A DNA stretch of 64,000 nucleotides from Mucinivorans hirudinis (GCA_000723505.1 HG934468.1:1086798-1150797); one strand, 5' to 3'. Positions 16,711 through 25,699 are shown, numbered from the stretch's first letter. The notes: generated by a model not told the origin, from the sequence alone. Translations and numbers: made by a program.

Positions 16711-16743
16711 CAAAAATACAAAAATAAACCGAAAACCAGCAAC
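16711..16743 (-). promoter_or_regulatory. Probable promoter of the glycogen synthase-phosphorylase gene
   Basis: On the minus strand TATTTTTG at 16718-16711 fits TAnnTTTG, with GTTG at 16743-16740 as a weak -33 box 21 bases upstream. The predicted leader of about 95 bases carries the hairpin at 16641-16697. The rest of the 550-base gap to the next gene (16744-17158) shows a second repeat hairpin and no convincing gene. Confidence 0.45.
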
Positions 16744-17062
16744 AATATTTGACGAAATTAACAATCAGGCGGATGAGTGGTCACCCGCCTTGGGTCTAAT
16801 CAGGCTTAGGCGTTCTGTTTTTATCTTTTATCATTGCGGAAATCCTTTGAATAACATTTGTGTCAGCTCGGCAAATACGTGCTCGTTGATTTTTGAACTG
16901 ATACCGACAAACTGACGTTGAACGGGTTTACGTCCGGAGTATTGATTGACCGTAAAATTCGACACCCATATATCGGCATTCTATCTCTTAATTCCCTAAT
17001 GCGAAGATAAGAATTCATCTTTTCACCAACAATAATTTCACTTGACCCAAAATAGAGAGTAT

Positions 17063-17106
17063 GGTGGCTTCTAAAAATTGGAAAGAGAGAATTATTATGA
17101 GCCCAC
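17063..17106. repeat. Dispersed palindromic repeat, degenerate hairpin
   Basis: GGTGGCTTCTAAAAATT at 17063-17079 faces AATTATTATGAGCCCAC at 17090-17106. Twelve of 17 positions can pair. It follows the GH2 stop (17159) on the minus strand and may act as its terminator. Confidence 0.5.
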
Positions 17107-17158
17107 ACAAATGGCTCGAGCCCATCTGCTTCTTGATTTGCATTTTCATAGAGTAGCC

Positions 17159-19765
17159 CTACCTCTTCTCACCAAACTCATCCTGCTGCCTCTCGACCTC
17201 TTTGAGTCGGCGTTCCAGCTCCTCACGTTGAGAAGGAGTTAGCGCGCTGTTAGACAGTCGTTTATTAATCAGCGTTTTGCCAACCACAACCTCCTCTGCC
17301 TTGTCATATATCATTGATTGCAAGGGGGTTACTGTCTCGAACTGCAATTCAGCTGTCTTGGGTTTATTGTCACCCTCCAAGTATACCGAAGCTTTGACCT
17401 TGACTTTGCCCGGCGTGGTTGTGGTGCGCAGAATAGTAACTGCCTCTCCCCATAGAACCGGCACAACCGCCGCCTCGTCGGAAACCAGCGTCGCCTCACC
17501 CTCGACCTCAAAATCTATATAGAAGTTATTGAGTCGCTTAACAACGCCGTTATCATCGGTCACCTGAGCCACAAGCACCACCAAATCACCACCATCCGCC
17601 ACGGGTACTGCCGAGAGGGTATCCACCAAGAGCTTTACCTGTGTGGGGCGGCGCGATGGGGTAACCCTATGGGTGGCGACCAATTTACCATCATTGTAAC
17701 CCTCAGCAAGAAGGAACGATTGGTTATGTTTGCGTGCGCGAGTCAATGCCTTGTCGTTCATCACGTTGAACGCCTTAGAAAAGGCAATCACCGGCGCAGG
17801 CATACCCTCGCCACCAAGCAAATCGCGTTTGGGGCGGTTGTAGTAACGAATGGTATCGCCGGTCTGAGTGTATAACCTAACCTGCTCGCAATTACTATAA
17901 ACAGTCACATCCTCGGGAGAGAATGGTGACATAATATTGGCTATGAATACCATAGGTTCGCGGTGGAGCGCCTGAGATTGGAACATATAGTACGAAAACT
18001 TGGGACGGCGGAAGGCGGTCATAATGCCTCCGTAGAATGGGTCGGGGTGGTAGCCGCGTTGGTGGTCAAAACTATGCCAAAGAGTACCCCCAACGTGGTA
18101 ACGCTCGGTGCGATATAGGGCGTCGATTGATGTGTATGGATAGCTCGGCTTTGCATATCCCTGAGCTTGAATAATCTGGGGTATTTCACCCCATTGTACA
18201 GCCACGCGTGAGGGTGAGTTATGCGAGTTCCAGTCATCTACATTGTCGCCAAACTCGCGGGTAAACATAACTTTATGCACCTCTTCCTCTTTGAAAGCAG
18301 AATTTGGGTTGCCCGTTTTGGGGTGCGAAAAGAACATATCGAGATGTTGCGAGCCACGTGCCTCACTATCCGACACCGTATAGTTTGGCGCATATGGCAT
18401 CTCCTCCTTTATAATGTTGTGTACATTCTGTGCAAAATCATCGGGATACCACGTCTCGTTAAGGATTGGCTCCCACATAATCACCGAGGGGTTATTTCGG
18501 TCGCGGCGCACCATTTGGCGAATATCGTCATAGACTCGTTGGGCAAAAATAGGCTCCGCGTTCCAGAACTGCCACCCCGGAGTATTCTCAATCACAAACA
18601 TACCGAGTGCATCGCAAGCATCCATAAAGGCAGGGTCCTGCGGATAGTGGGCATTGCGGATAATATCCATCCCCGCACCCTTCAATTTTTCAACATCGCG
18701 CCAATGGAGATTGTTTGAAAGCGCATTACCAACCAGTGCAAAATCTTGGTGGCGGTTAGCACCAAGAAGTTTTCGCGGATACTCCTTTCCATTGAGAATG
18801 AAGCCTTTGTCTATATTAAATTCAAAGGTACGAACACCAATTTTCTTTCTATAACCGTCAATAACCTTGCCCCTAGCATCCTTTACAACGACTTTCATAT
18901 CATAAAGATTAGGCTCATCGGGTGACCAAAGGCGCGGATTATTTACTACTACTGAGGTTGAAAAGGTTTTGTTCTCACCCTTTTTCAAGTCAAATTTCAC
19001 AAATTTTGCAACTCCCTTTGCCAATTCAAACTCTATCGTTCCGCTTTCATTTTTTGCCGTTTCGTTCGTTAAATTAAGGCTCAAATTGACCGTTGCCTGC
19101 TCATCGCTCACCCCCGCATAGCTTACTAATAACCCGCCACCGGCAACTTTACCCATCATATTGGCATCGGTGATATAGGTTTTTGGCGTGGCTATCAACC
19201 AACAATCGCGATATATTCCGCCAAAATAGCAGAAGTCAAGAACGCCCTGTGGCTTGCCGGGGGGATACATCGGGTCATCCGCATTGTCTGCCCATACGGC
19301 AATAACGTTCTTTTCGCCAAGTTTTACTAAGTTAGTAATGTCTAATGGGATAGGCAGAAATCCGCCATAGTGCTCGCCTGCCAATTCACCATTGACCCAT
19401 ATTTTCGACTTGCCCATTATAGCCTCGAAATAGAGCACAAGTCGCTTGCCTTCAAATTTTTGCTTACTCAATGTGAAGTGCTTACGATACCACGCCTGCC
19501 CGCGATAATTGGCATTACCACTCGCCTCTGCGGGTAAAATCTCTAAACCATCCGGCAGATTCACCACCTCCCAGCCGCGGTCGTTGTAATCGACCTTGTG
19601 TGCACCCTCGGCAGCTCCCTTGTGGAAACGCCAAGCGGGGTTCATACTCTCCACCGTACGCGGCGAACCCTCCAAGGGGAAAAAACCTGCTGTAGAAAAC
19701 TCTATCTGTGCACGAGCGCTCAGCGCAAATGCCAGTATGACAATGATTAAGGTTAGTCTCTTCAT
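17159..19765 (-). CDS. GH2 family glycoside hydrolase (beta-galactosidase type), secreted
   Basis: Predicted exo-beta-glycosidase of family GH2, 868 residues. The signal peptide MKRLTLIIVILAFALSARAQ points to export by signal peptidase I. Domains in order: jelly-roll sugar-binding domain (about 40-200; WYRKHF, GGFLPIPLDIT), an immunoglobulin-like domain (about 205-320), and a TIM barrel (about 325-620) with the acid/base glutamate E437 in ILNET and the nucleophile E504 in FTREFGDN. A C-terminal Ig-like domain follows, then a charged helix (SQREELERRLKEVERQQDEF). It begins 5 bases after the ribE stop, so it is translated from the same mRNA. Galactosidase, mannosidase or glucuronidase activity cannot be separated here. 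Confidence 0.88.
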   Translation of the reverse strand: MKRLTLIIVILAFALSARAQIEFSTAGFFPLEGSPRTVESMNPAWRFHKGAAEGAHKVDYNDRGWEVVNLPDGLEILPAEASGNANYRGQAWYRKHFTLSKQKFEGKRLVLYFEAIMGKSKIWVNGELAGEHYGGFLPIPLDITNLVKLGEKNVIAVWADNADDPMYPPGKPQGVLDFCYFGGIYRDCWLIATPKTYITDANMMGKVAGGGLLVSYAGVSDEQATVNLSLNLTNETAKNESGTIEFELAKGVAKFVKFDLKKGENKTFSTSVVVNNPRLWSPDEPNLYDMKVVVKDARGKVIDGYRKKIGVRTFEFNIDKGFILNGKEYPRKLLGANRHQDFALVGNALSNNLHWRDVEKLKGAGMDIIRNAHYPQDPAFMDACDALGMFVIENTPGWQFWNAEPIFAQRVYDDIRQMVRRDRNNPSVIMWEPILNETWYPDDFAQNVHNIIKEEMPYAPNYTVSDSEARGSQHLDMFFSHPKTGNPNSAFKEEEVHKVMFTREFGDNVDDWNSHNSPSRVAVQWGEIPQIIQAQGYAKPSYPYTSIDALYRTERYHVGGTLWHSFDHQRGYHPDPFYGGIMTAFRRPKFSYYMFQSQALHREPMVFIANIMSPFSPEDVTVYSNCEQVRLYTQTGDTIRYYNRPKRDLLGGEGMPAPVIAFSKAFNVMNDKALTRARKHNQSFLLAEGYNDGKLVATHRVTPSRRPTQVKLLVDTLSAVPVADGGDLVVLVAQVTDDNGVVKRLNNFYIDFEVEGEATLVSDEAAVVPVLWGEAVTILRTTTTPGKVKVKASVYLEGDNKPKTAELQFETVTPLQSMIYDKAEEVVVGKTLINKRLSNSALTPSQREELERRLKEVERQQDEFGEKR

Positions 19766-19770
19766 TTGAG

Positions 19771-20367
19771 TTATTTGTTAAGATAAATTTTCAACAACTT
19801 GGCAATGTACTTGCCGAGAATATCAAACTCAAGATTCACGCGTGTTCCTATACGAAAATTGTGAAAATTGGTATGCTCGTAGGTGTAGGGTATAATCGCA
19901 ACTTCAAATGAATTATCTCTTGAATTACAAACCGTTAGACTCACTCCATTAACTGTTACAGACCCTTTTTCTACTGTTATTTGTTCATCATTCGCCTCGT
20001 ACTCGAACCTATAGTAGTGGCTACCGTCCGCCTCGCGCACTTGGGTGCAGGTGGCTGTTGTATCTACGTGTCCCTGAACGATATGCCCATCCAGCATCCC
20101 ATCGGCGCGCATCGACCGCTCGACATTAATCTCATCGCCAATGCTCAATTCGCCAAGGTTAGATTTGAGCAGCGTTTCGCTGATTGCGGTAACCGTATAG
20201 CAATCACCCTGAATGGCTATCACCGTTAGGCACACGCCGTTATGGGCAACCGATTGGTCTATTTTAAGTTCATCCGCAAAGGGGCAGCTGAGGGTAATAT
20301 GGAGGTTACCTTCCTCTTTTTTCAAATCGACTACACGTGCAGTAGTCTCAACAATTCCTGAAAACAT
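19771..20367 (-). CDS. ribE: Riboflavin synthase, alpha chain
   Basis: Converts two molecules of 6,7-dimethyl-8-ribityllumazine to riboflavin and a pyrimidinedione. The 198 residues start MFSGIVE, the invariant N-terminus of the family, and consist of two lumazine-binding repeats: residues about 1-97 (HNGVCLTV) and 98-196 (VNGVSLTV), with GHIVQGHVD at the junction. It lies between rpoN (91 bases upstream) and the GH2 gene (5 bases downstream). No FMN riboswitch is seen in front of it. The other rib genes are elsewhere. Confidence 0.96.
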   Translation of the reverse strand: MFSGIVETTARVVDLKKEEGNLHITLSCPFADELKIDQSVAHNGVCLTVIAIQGDCYTVTAISETLLKSNLGELSIGDEINVERSMRADGMLDGHIVQGHVDTTATCTQVREADGSHYYRFEYEANDEQITVEKGSVTVNGVSLTVCNSRDNSFEVAIIPYTYEHTNFHNFRIGTRVNLEFDILGKYIAKLLKIYLNK

Positions 20368-20458
20368 TTCTTACTTATTAGATTTTTCAACAATTCGCTA
20401 AAAATTTCGACATTAAACACAGTAGCCCTTCCTATCGCCTCTTTTACGCATCCTCCAC

Positions 20459-21847
20459 TCACATCTTTCGCCTAAGTCGAGATACCGGAATGCCCAACAT
20501 TTCGCGATATTTCGCCACCGTGCGGCGGGCAATCTTGAAACCTTGCTCCGTGAGCACCTCCATCAGAGCTTCGTCCGTAAGGGGCTCGGCAGGGTTTTCG
20601 TCGGCAACACACTCGCTGACAATGCGTTTAATCTCCCGCGTGGAAACCTCGTCGCCCGACTCGGTGAGAATCCGTTCCGAAAAAAAGTACTTGAGCGGGA
20701 AAATTCCGAAATGAGTCTGTATGTACTTGCTATTCACAACGCGCGAAATGGTCGATACATCGAAACCAGAAATATCTGAAATATCCCTGAGAATCATAGG
20801 CTTGAGCAGCCTTTCGTCACCCTCCTCAAAGTAGTCGTGTTGGAATTGGAGAATGGCTCTCATCGTGCGCAGAAGTGTCTGTTGCCGCTGCTTGACAGCA
20901 GCAATAAACCACTTTGCCGACTCTATTTTGGAGCGGACAAACTCTGCTGCATCCTTATCGCCCTGCTCCGCCATCTTCAAGTAGCTCTTGCTAATCTTCA
21001 ACTCGGGAACACGCCCCGAAGTGAGCGAAAGGTCGAACTCTCCGTCATTATAATCGAGCAGAAAATCGGGCGTAACAACCGGAGCAGCATTTGCCCGCTC
21101 CTCGGCATATCCGCTTGCCGGCTTTGGGTTGAGACTGACGATAACCTCAATAGCATCGCGAAGCTCTGCCTCATCAATGCCCATACGCGACATTATCTTT
21201 TCGTAATGTTTCTTGGTGAACTCATCATAATAGTGGCTCAGAACCTTGATAGCCACGCCCACAGAGCGGCTCTGCTTTTTGATTTGCCGCAACTGAATGA
21301 GTAGGCACTCATCCAACGAACGAGCACAAATGCCGGCAGGGTCAAGCTGTTGGATAGTGCGAATCACCTGCTCTACCTCTGCCACCGTCACATCCATAAA
21401 TTGGGAAAAAGCCAAATCATCTATCACCGAGTTGATATCGCGCCGTAGATAGCCATCATCGTCCAAAGAGCCGATTACGTAGTCGGCTATCACTCTCTCT
21501 CTGTCGTTGAGCTCGGTATATGTGAGTTGTTCTTCGAGAAAGTCGGCAAGCGAGATACTTTGTGCGATGGTGGGGGTGAAACTCTCATTCTCTTTCGAGA
21601 AATTGTTCGAGCGAACCTTATATGAGTTTGCCACCTCCTCATTACGTATATAATCCTCGATGGTCGATGGGGTGTTATCGTCGGGCTCTTCGCTGCTAAG
21701 TTCCTCAAGAACGGGATTGCTCTCAATCTCCTGCTTAATGCGAGCCTCAAGGACAATGTTGGGCAACTCCAACAGCTTGATACCCTGTATCTGCTGCGGA
21801 GACAACTTCTGCTGTAACCTCTGCTCTAAACTCTGAGTAAGTGCCAT
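20459..21847 (-). CDS. rpoN: RNA polymerase sigma-54 factor
   Basis: Alternative sigma factor that reads -24/-12 promoters and needs an AAA+ activator. The 462 residues show the expected parts: the glutamine-rich activator-interaction region I (SLEQRLQQKLSPQQIQGIKLL, residues about 5-25), an acidic region II, the core-binding and helix-turn-helix regions (LRDISDISGFDVSTISRVVN), and the RpoN box ARRTVAKYRE near the C-terminus, which contacts the -24 element. Length is close to E. coli RpoN (477). No bacterial enhancer-binding protein gene is seen in the window. Two good sigma-54 sites occur at 23391-23406 and 25002-25017. It follows asnS by 106 bases that hold a long inverted repeat. Confidence 0.96.
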   Translation of the reverse strand: MALTQSLEQRLQQKLSPQQIQGIKLLELPNIVLEARIKQEIESNPVLEELSSEEPDDNTPSTIEDYIRNEEVANSYKVRSNNFSKENESFTPTIAQSISLADFLEEQLTYTELNDRERVIADYVIGSLDDDGYLRRDINSVIDDLAFSQFMDVTVAEVEQVIRTIQQLDPAGICARSLDECLLIQLRQIKKQSRSVGVAIKVLSHYYDEFTKKHYEKIMSRMGIDEAELRDAIEVIVSLNPKPASGYAEERANAAPVVTPDFLLDYNDGEFDLSLTSGRVPELKISKSYLKMAEQGDKDAAEFVRSKIESAKWFIAAVKQRQQTLLRTMRAILQFQHDYFEEGDERLLKPMILRDISDISGFDVSTISRVVNSKYIQTHFGIFPLKYFFSERILTESGDEVSTREIKRIVSECVADENPAEPLTDEALMEVLTEQGFKIARRTVAKYREMLGIPVSRLRRKM

Positions 21848-21855
21848 AGGGAGTC

Positions 21856-21947
21856 AAAAATGAAAAGTGAAATGAAAAATCTAACAGTGAAAATGAAAAA
21901 TGGGAAATGGAAAACTTTTCACGCCCCATTTTTCACTTTTCATTTTT
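21856..21947. repeat. 17-base inverted repeat between asnS and rpoN
   Basis: AAAAATGAAAAGTGAAA at 21856-21872 is the exact reverse complement of 21931-21947. The 58-base loop is A-rich with further partial copies of the arm (AATGAAAAAT). It may act as a long-loop terminator or processing site between the two genes. Confidence 0.6.
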
Positions 21948-21953
21948 TATTCT

Positions 21954-23339
21954 CTAAAACGCTGCGTTTCCGGGAGTTCGTGGAAAAGGTATCACATCGC
22001 GAATGTTAGACATACCTGTCACAAAGAGGATAAGACGCTCGAAACCAAGCCCAAAACCGCTATGCGGAACTGTGCCGAAACGACGCGAATCCAAGTACCA
22101 ACTCATCTCCTCCACCGGAACACCAACCTCAACCATCCGCTCCACCAATGTGTCGTAGTCTGCCTCGCGTTCCGAGCCACCGATAATCTCGCCAATCTTC
22201 GGGAAAAGTACGTCCATCCCGCGCACGGTCTTGCCGTCATCGTTGAGTTTCATATAGAACGACTTAATCTCCTTGGGATAGCCCGTAACCATAATCGGCT
22301 TTTTGAAGTGCTCCTCAACCAGATAACGTTCGTGCTCACTCTGCATATCCAATCCCCACGAAACGGGGAACTCAAATTTTTTGCCGCTAGCCTTGAGAAT
22401 ATCTATTGCCTCGGTGTAGGTGATTCTGCAGAAATGGTCGGCAACGCAGAAGCGCAGGCGCTCGCGCAAATCATTATCATACATCTTCTCCAAGAACGCC
22501 AAGTCCTCATCACAATTATTGAGCGCATAATTTATCAAATACTTCAAAAACTCTTCGGCTAGATCCATATTATCATCAATATCGTAGAACGCCATTTCAG
22601 GCTCTATCATCCAAAACTCAGCTAAGTGGCGCGGTGTGTTGGAGTTTTCGGCGCGAAATGTGGGACCGAATGTATAAATCTCGCCCAGAGCCGTTGCACC
22701 CATCTCCCCCTCGAGCTGTCCCGATACGGTCAGGTTGGTATGTTGCGCGAAAAAGTCTTCGGCGTAGTCGACCCTACCCTGCTCCGTACGTGGCGGATTT
22801 GAGATGTCGAAAGTCGTGACCGAAAACATTGCCCCTGCCCCCTCGCAGTCACTAGCCGTCACTATGGGCGAGTGCCAATAATAAAAGCCCTTGTCATTAA
22901 AAAATTTATGTATAGCGAATGCCATCGCGTGGCGGATGCGGAAGACTGCTCCAAAGGTATTGGTGCGTGGTCTCAGGTGAGCAATTTCCCGGAGAAACTC
23001 CAGCGTGTGCCCTTTCTTTTGGAGGGGGTATTTTTCAGGGTCTGCCGCACCGTAGAGCTCAATCTGTTGCGCCAAAATCTCCACAGGCTGCCCCGAAGAG
23101 GGCGATGCAACAAGAGTACCTCGCACGCACAGAGACGCACCGGTAGTAATTTTCTTCAACAACTCTTCATCGAAATTAGCAGACTCGGCTACGATTTGTA
23201 TGTTATTGATTGTCGAACCATCGTTCAGAGCAATGAAGGTCACATTTTTATTTCCGCGCTTGGTTCTAACCCATCCTTTAGCAACTACCTCAATATCGGT
23301 CTGTTGAGATGCGAGCAGGGCAGATATCTTTGTTCTCAT
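21954..23339 (-). CDS. asnS: Asparaginyl-tRNA synthetase
   Basis: Class IIb synthetase charging tRNA-Asn. I use the start [18 protein letters not shown] at 23339, giving 461 residues (E. coli 466); a longer in-frame start would add an unlikely 19-residue tail. The N-terminal OB-fold anticodon-binding domain (about 15-105) contains [20 protein letters not shown]. The catalytic domain has motif 2 ([19 protein letters not shown]) and motif 3 (GFGLGFERL). WMIEPEMAF is characteristic of AsnRS as opposed to AspRS. It is divergent from the DUF4251 gene and heads the asnS-rpoN-ribE-GH2 series. Confidence 0.97.
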   Translation of the reverse strand: MRTKISALLASQQTDIEVVAKGWVRTKRGNKNVTFIALNDGSTINNIQIVAESANFDEELLKKITTGASLCVRGTLVASPSSGQPVEILAQQIELYGAADPEKYPLQKKGHTLEFLREIAHLRPRTNTFGAVFRIRHAMAFAIHKFFNDKGFYYWHSPIVTASDCEGAGAMFSVTTFDISNPPRTEQGRVDYAEDFFAQHTNLTVSGQLEGEMGATALGEIYTFGPTFRAENSNTPRHLAEFWMIEPEMAFYDIDDNMDLAEEFLKYLINYALNNCDEDLAFLEKMYDNDLRERLRFCVADHFCRITYTEAIDILKASGKKFEFPVSWGLDMQSEHERYLVEEHFKKPIMVTGYPKEIKSFYMKLNDDGKTVRGMDVLFPKIGEIIGGSEREADYDTLVERMVEVGVPVEEMSWYLDSRRFGTVPHSGFGLGFERLILFVTGMSNIRDVIPFPRTPGNAAF

Positions 23340-23390
23340 AGCATTAAAAGTATAAAATTTTGGTACGAAGATATGAAAAAAATTTGGATT

Positions 23391-23406
23391 TGGCACGCTA
23401 TTTGCA
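23391..23406 (+). promoter_or_regulatory. Sigma-54 (-24/-12) promoter of the DUF4251 gene
   Basis: TGGCACGCTATTTGCA fits the sigma-54 consensus TGGCACGNNNNTTGCA at every fixed position. GG (23392-23393) and GC (23404-23405) are 12 bases apart as required. The expected start of transcription is near 23417, giving a leader of about 43 bases before the ATG at 23460. No TAnnTTTG box competes here. Confidence 0.8.
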
Positions 23407-23459
23407 ACGTCTATGGCAAAAGACAGAGTTTACACAAACCAATTTAACACCTTTAAACA

Positions 23460-23993
23460 ATGAAAAAGTTACTTTTCTCAATTATGCTTGTAGCTATCGT
23501 AGGTGTAGCGACCGCACAAAACTACTCAGACAAGGCAATCCGCGAAGCAAAACGCGCAGAACGTCAACAAGTCTATGAAGCCAAACTTCTTCAGGCTCTA
23601 AAAAGTCAGAATTTCACATTCACCGCCAACTCAATGCAAGCCAATATCGGCGGTTTTATGAATGTACCCTTTGCACACAACTACTTTGAGGTATATCCTA
23701 ACTTTGTGGATGTGAACCTTCCTTATTTGACTGCATTCGCTGTGGTAGCTACTCCGTATATATACAACTTCACGGCAAATCAGTATACTTACACTCTCTA
23801 TGATAATGGAGAATATTGGGTGGTGTCAGTCAAAATAGACAGTGCCATCAACAACCAAAGTCCTTCCATCACTCAGAGCGGCACATATAACATTCACTTC
23901 CAAATCTATAAAAAAACAGGTGTAACAACATTGACAATCACTCCTTCGATGAGTGCTGCAATGACCTACCAAGGATTCGTTACTCTAAACTAA
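23460..23993 (+). CDS. DUF4251 domain secreted protein
   Basis: Exported protein of 177 residues with a clear signal peptide (MKKLLFSIMLVAIVGVATAQ). After it, a charged helix (KAIREAKRAERQQVYEAKLL) leads into a beta-rich domain with the pattern of DUF4251: LKSQNFTFTANSMQ, NYFEVYPNFVDVNLPYL, then a YTLYDNGEYWVVSVKID stretch. The function of this Bacteroidetes family is not known. It is a single-gene unit with a sigma-54 promoter and its own terminator at 24012-24041, so it is probably expressed under a particular stress or nutrient signal. The family assignment is from pattern memory and could be checked by a domain search. Confidence 0.75.
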   Translation: MKKLLFSIMLVAIVGVATAQNYSDKAIREAKRAERQQVYEAKLLQALKSQNFTFTANSMQANIGGFMNVPFAHNYFEVYPNFVDVNLPYLTAFAVVATPYIYNFTANQYTYTLYDNGEYWVVSVKIDSAINNQSPSITQSGTYNIHFQIYKKTGVTTLTITPSMSAAMTYQGFVTLN

Positions 23994-24011
23994 CGGACAC
24001 TTGATAGCACG

Positions 24012-24041
24012 AAAAAAGCCTCCTTCGGGAGGCTTTTTTTT
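24012..24041. terminator. Bidirectional intrinsic terminator
   Basis: AAAAAA-GCCTCC-TTCG-GGAGGC-TTTTTTTT: a 6-base-pair GC stem with a UUCG tetraloop extended by A-T pairs. It ends the DUF4251 gene and can also stop transcripts from the minus-strand nitroreductase gene. Confidence 0.92.
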
Positions 24042-24118
24042 GCGGTTGCAGCAGCGGAAGGCAATCCGTCTCCATAGGTTGTTTAATGCCGAGTTAATAA
24101 AATCCAACGGAGTATTGG

Positions 24119-24967
24119 CTAAATAACCGCAAGCGAAATATCCTTTCTGTCTACATAATTTTCCATTGCGAATGCAGGCTCTGCCAATGCCATTCCCGCC
24201 CAAATGCGCCCGTCAATGCCCAACATTTTCTCTAACACACCCTTGCGCTGGCGTGTGGCTGTCAGCACAAAACCGGTGTAGAACTGTGTCACGTCCATCG
24301 CCTGAGCCACAAGCGACGCATTCTGATATGCCAAATTGGCATCCTCTGCGCCAAAACGCCCCCTAGCCGGAGAGTGAATCAAAAGCACAGCCGTAGCCCC
24401 GCGCATAATCTTGTCACTACCCGCCGCATAGTCATCCTGCATCTGCTTAAAGGCAGGCACGTAGCGATATACATCTGCCATCACCAACTTCAAGACAGGT
24501 TTTAGCAGTGGATTTTCTACGAGCTTGAGGATGCCGCCAAAGGTATCCATAGTAAACTTTGTGATGAGTCTGATTTTCGCGGGGTCAGTTATCAGAGTAA
24601 AAGCCACCTGCTGCATATTGCTTGCCGTGGGGGCGCGATATGCCGCCTCTGCAATCAAGTCCAACTTTTCTTGAGATATAGCTCTCTTGGAAAAGGCGCG
24701 GTTGGAGCGACGTGAACGAATGAGTTCCATCACCTGCTCGGGAGTGGGTAGTAATTCTCGATTAATTTTGTGTATCTTTGTCGGCGGAAATTCCGAGTGT
24801 ATCATCGCCCCGTGAGCACAAGCGGCAACGCAATGTCCGCACTTGATGCAGCTTTCAATATTCGTAGCCCGAATCTCTGATTCCCGAAGCTCGAGAATTG
24901 TAGCGGGGCAGACCCGTACACAACGTGTGCAGAGGGTACATAACTCTTTATTAGATTCTATTTCCAT
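24119..24967 (-). CDS. Nitroreductase family protein with N-terminal 4Fe-4S ferredoxin domain
   Basis: Fusion of a two-cluster ferredoxin module with a flavin-dependent nitroreductase domain, 282 residues from the chosen start MEIESNKELCTLC. Cluster motif one is C10xxC13xxC16xxxC20P, and motif two is C40xxC43xxC46xxxC50. The nitroreductase domain begins near residue 75 with RSRRSNRAFSKRAIS, whose arginines bind FMN phosphate, followed by AAYRAPTASNMQ. This layout is common in anaerobes; the electron acceptor is unknown. The longer in-frame start at 25018 is rejected because the promoter TACCTTTG (24995-24988) lies inside it. It is divergent from the lipocalin gene. Confidence 0.88.
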   Translation of the reverse strand: MEIESNKELCTLCTRCVRVCPATILELRESEIRATNIESCIKCGHCVAACAHGAMIHSEFPPTKIHKINRELLPTPEQVMELIRSRRSNRAFSKRAISQEKLDLIAEAAYRAPTASNMQQVAFTLITDPAKIRLITKFTMDTFGGILKLVENPLLKPVLKLVMADVYRYVPAFKQMQDDYAAGSDKIMRGATAVLLIHSPARGRFGAEDANLAYQNASLVAQAMDVTQFYTGFVLTATRQRKGVLEKMLGIDGRIWAGMALAEPAFAMENYVDRKDISLAVI

Positions 24968-24987
24968 TTTTTGAGTAAATAAGAATC

Positions 24988-24995
24988 CAAAGGTA
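24988..24995 (-). promoter_or_regulatory. Bacteroidetes -7 box of the nitroreductase gene
   Basis: TACCTTTG on the minus strand, 20 bases before the ATG at 24967. The -33 position has ATTG, a partial match, at the correct 20-base spacing. The box lies 6 bases from the divergent sigma-54 site of the lipocalin gene, so the two polymerase forms may compete. Confidence 0.65.
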
Positions 24996-25001
24996 GTAAT
25001 T

Positions 25002-25017
25002 TGGCACGGTATTTGCA
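25002..25017 (+). promoter_or_regulatory. Sigma-54 (-24/-12) promoter of the lipocalin gene
   Basis: TGGCACGGTATTTGCA matches TGGCACGNNNNTTGCA fully and differs from the other site (23391-23406) by one base, C to G. GG at 25003-25004 and GC at 25015-25016 are 12 bases apart. The predicted start of transcription (about 25028) is only 2 bases before the ATG, which would make the mRNA almost leaderless. Confidence 0.7.
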
Positions 25018-25029
25018 ATTATATTCATT

Positions 25030-25533
25030 ATGAAAAAGATAATAATTATACTCTTAGGGGCTATGACAACAATTTGCTGCGCAAAGGCTGACGGGGTCAA
25101 TGAGGCGACCGTTACTTCGTTCGATTTGAACAGATATATGGGTCTTTGGTACGAAATTGCCCGCTTTGACTCCTCTTTCGAGCGGGGTATGACAAACGTA
25201 ACTGCGGAGTACACACTTCGGGAAAATGGTACTGTGCGAGTGGACAACAGCGGAGAGCGGGGCGGCAAACGCACCCACGCCATCGGCAAAGCAAAAGCTG
25301 CAAAGCCTGCCGTGCCCGGTTCTCTGAGGGTATCTTTCTTTTTGTGGTTCTACGCCCCCTATCGAGTGCTGATGCTGGGCGAGAATTATGAGTATGCCTT
25401 GGTCAGCAGCGGCGAAAAGTACCTCTGGATACTCTCGCGTACACCCAAATTAGAGCAATCAACACTCAATAAAATCCTCGCCGAGGCTCAACGCCGTGGT
25501 TTCGATACCAATAAGTTGATTTTTAATCAATAA
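25030..25533 (+). CDS. Bacterial lipocalin (Blc-like), exported
   Basis: Small beta-barrel carrier of hydrophobic ligands, 167 residues. The signal peptide is MKKIIIILLGAMTTICCAKA; it lacks a convincing lipobox, so it is probably periplasmic and not membrane-anchored, unlike E. coli Blc. The lipocalin signature is RYMGLWYEIARFDSSFERG (G38 to W40 core), then TNVTAEYTLRENGTVRVDNS and the second conserved region YEYALVSSGEKYLWILSR. It fits the bacterial Blc family in length and order. In E. coli blc is a stress gene under sigma-S; here the only good promoter is of sigma-54 type. Divergent from the nitroreductase gene. Confidence 0.92.
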   Translation: MKKIIIILLGAMTTICCAKADGVNEATVTSFDLNRYMGLWYEIARFDSSFERGMTNVTAEYTLRENGTVRVDNSGERGGKRTHAIGKAKAAKPAVPGSLRVSFFLWFYAPYRVLMLGENYEYALVSSGEKYLWILSRTPKLEQSTLNKILAEAQRRGFDTNKLIFNQ

Positions 25534-25699
25534 ATCCGCGTCCGAGGAGTTCGACCATTACGTAGCCCACAGAAAAAACTACACCAAAGCTTTTGGATAG
25601 AGATTTGATAACCGAAACTAACAAAACATACACCCTCACCGATAAGTTATTCGGGATGTGGATAAATCGGGTGTATGGAGATAATCAGAGATTATTTGA

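Noticed and set aside
16863-17108. Minus-strand ORF of 81 codons in the gap before the GH2 stop
   Set aside because: It begins within a repeat hairpin, has no promoter or recognisable domain, and lies in AT-rich intergenic DNA. It may be a gene remnant, but nothing supports it.
20368-20458. FMN riboswitch in front of ribE
   Set aside because: The 91-base gap is too short and lacks the conserved RFN sequence blocks.
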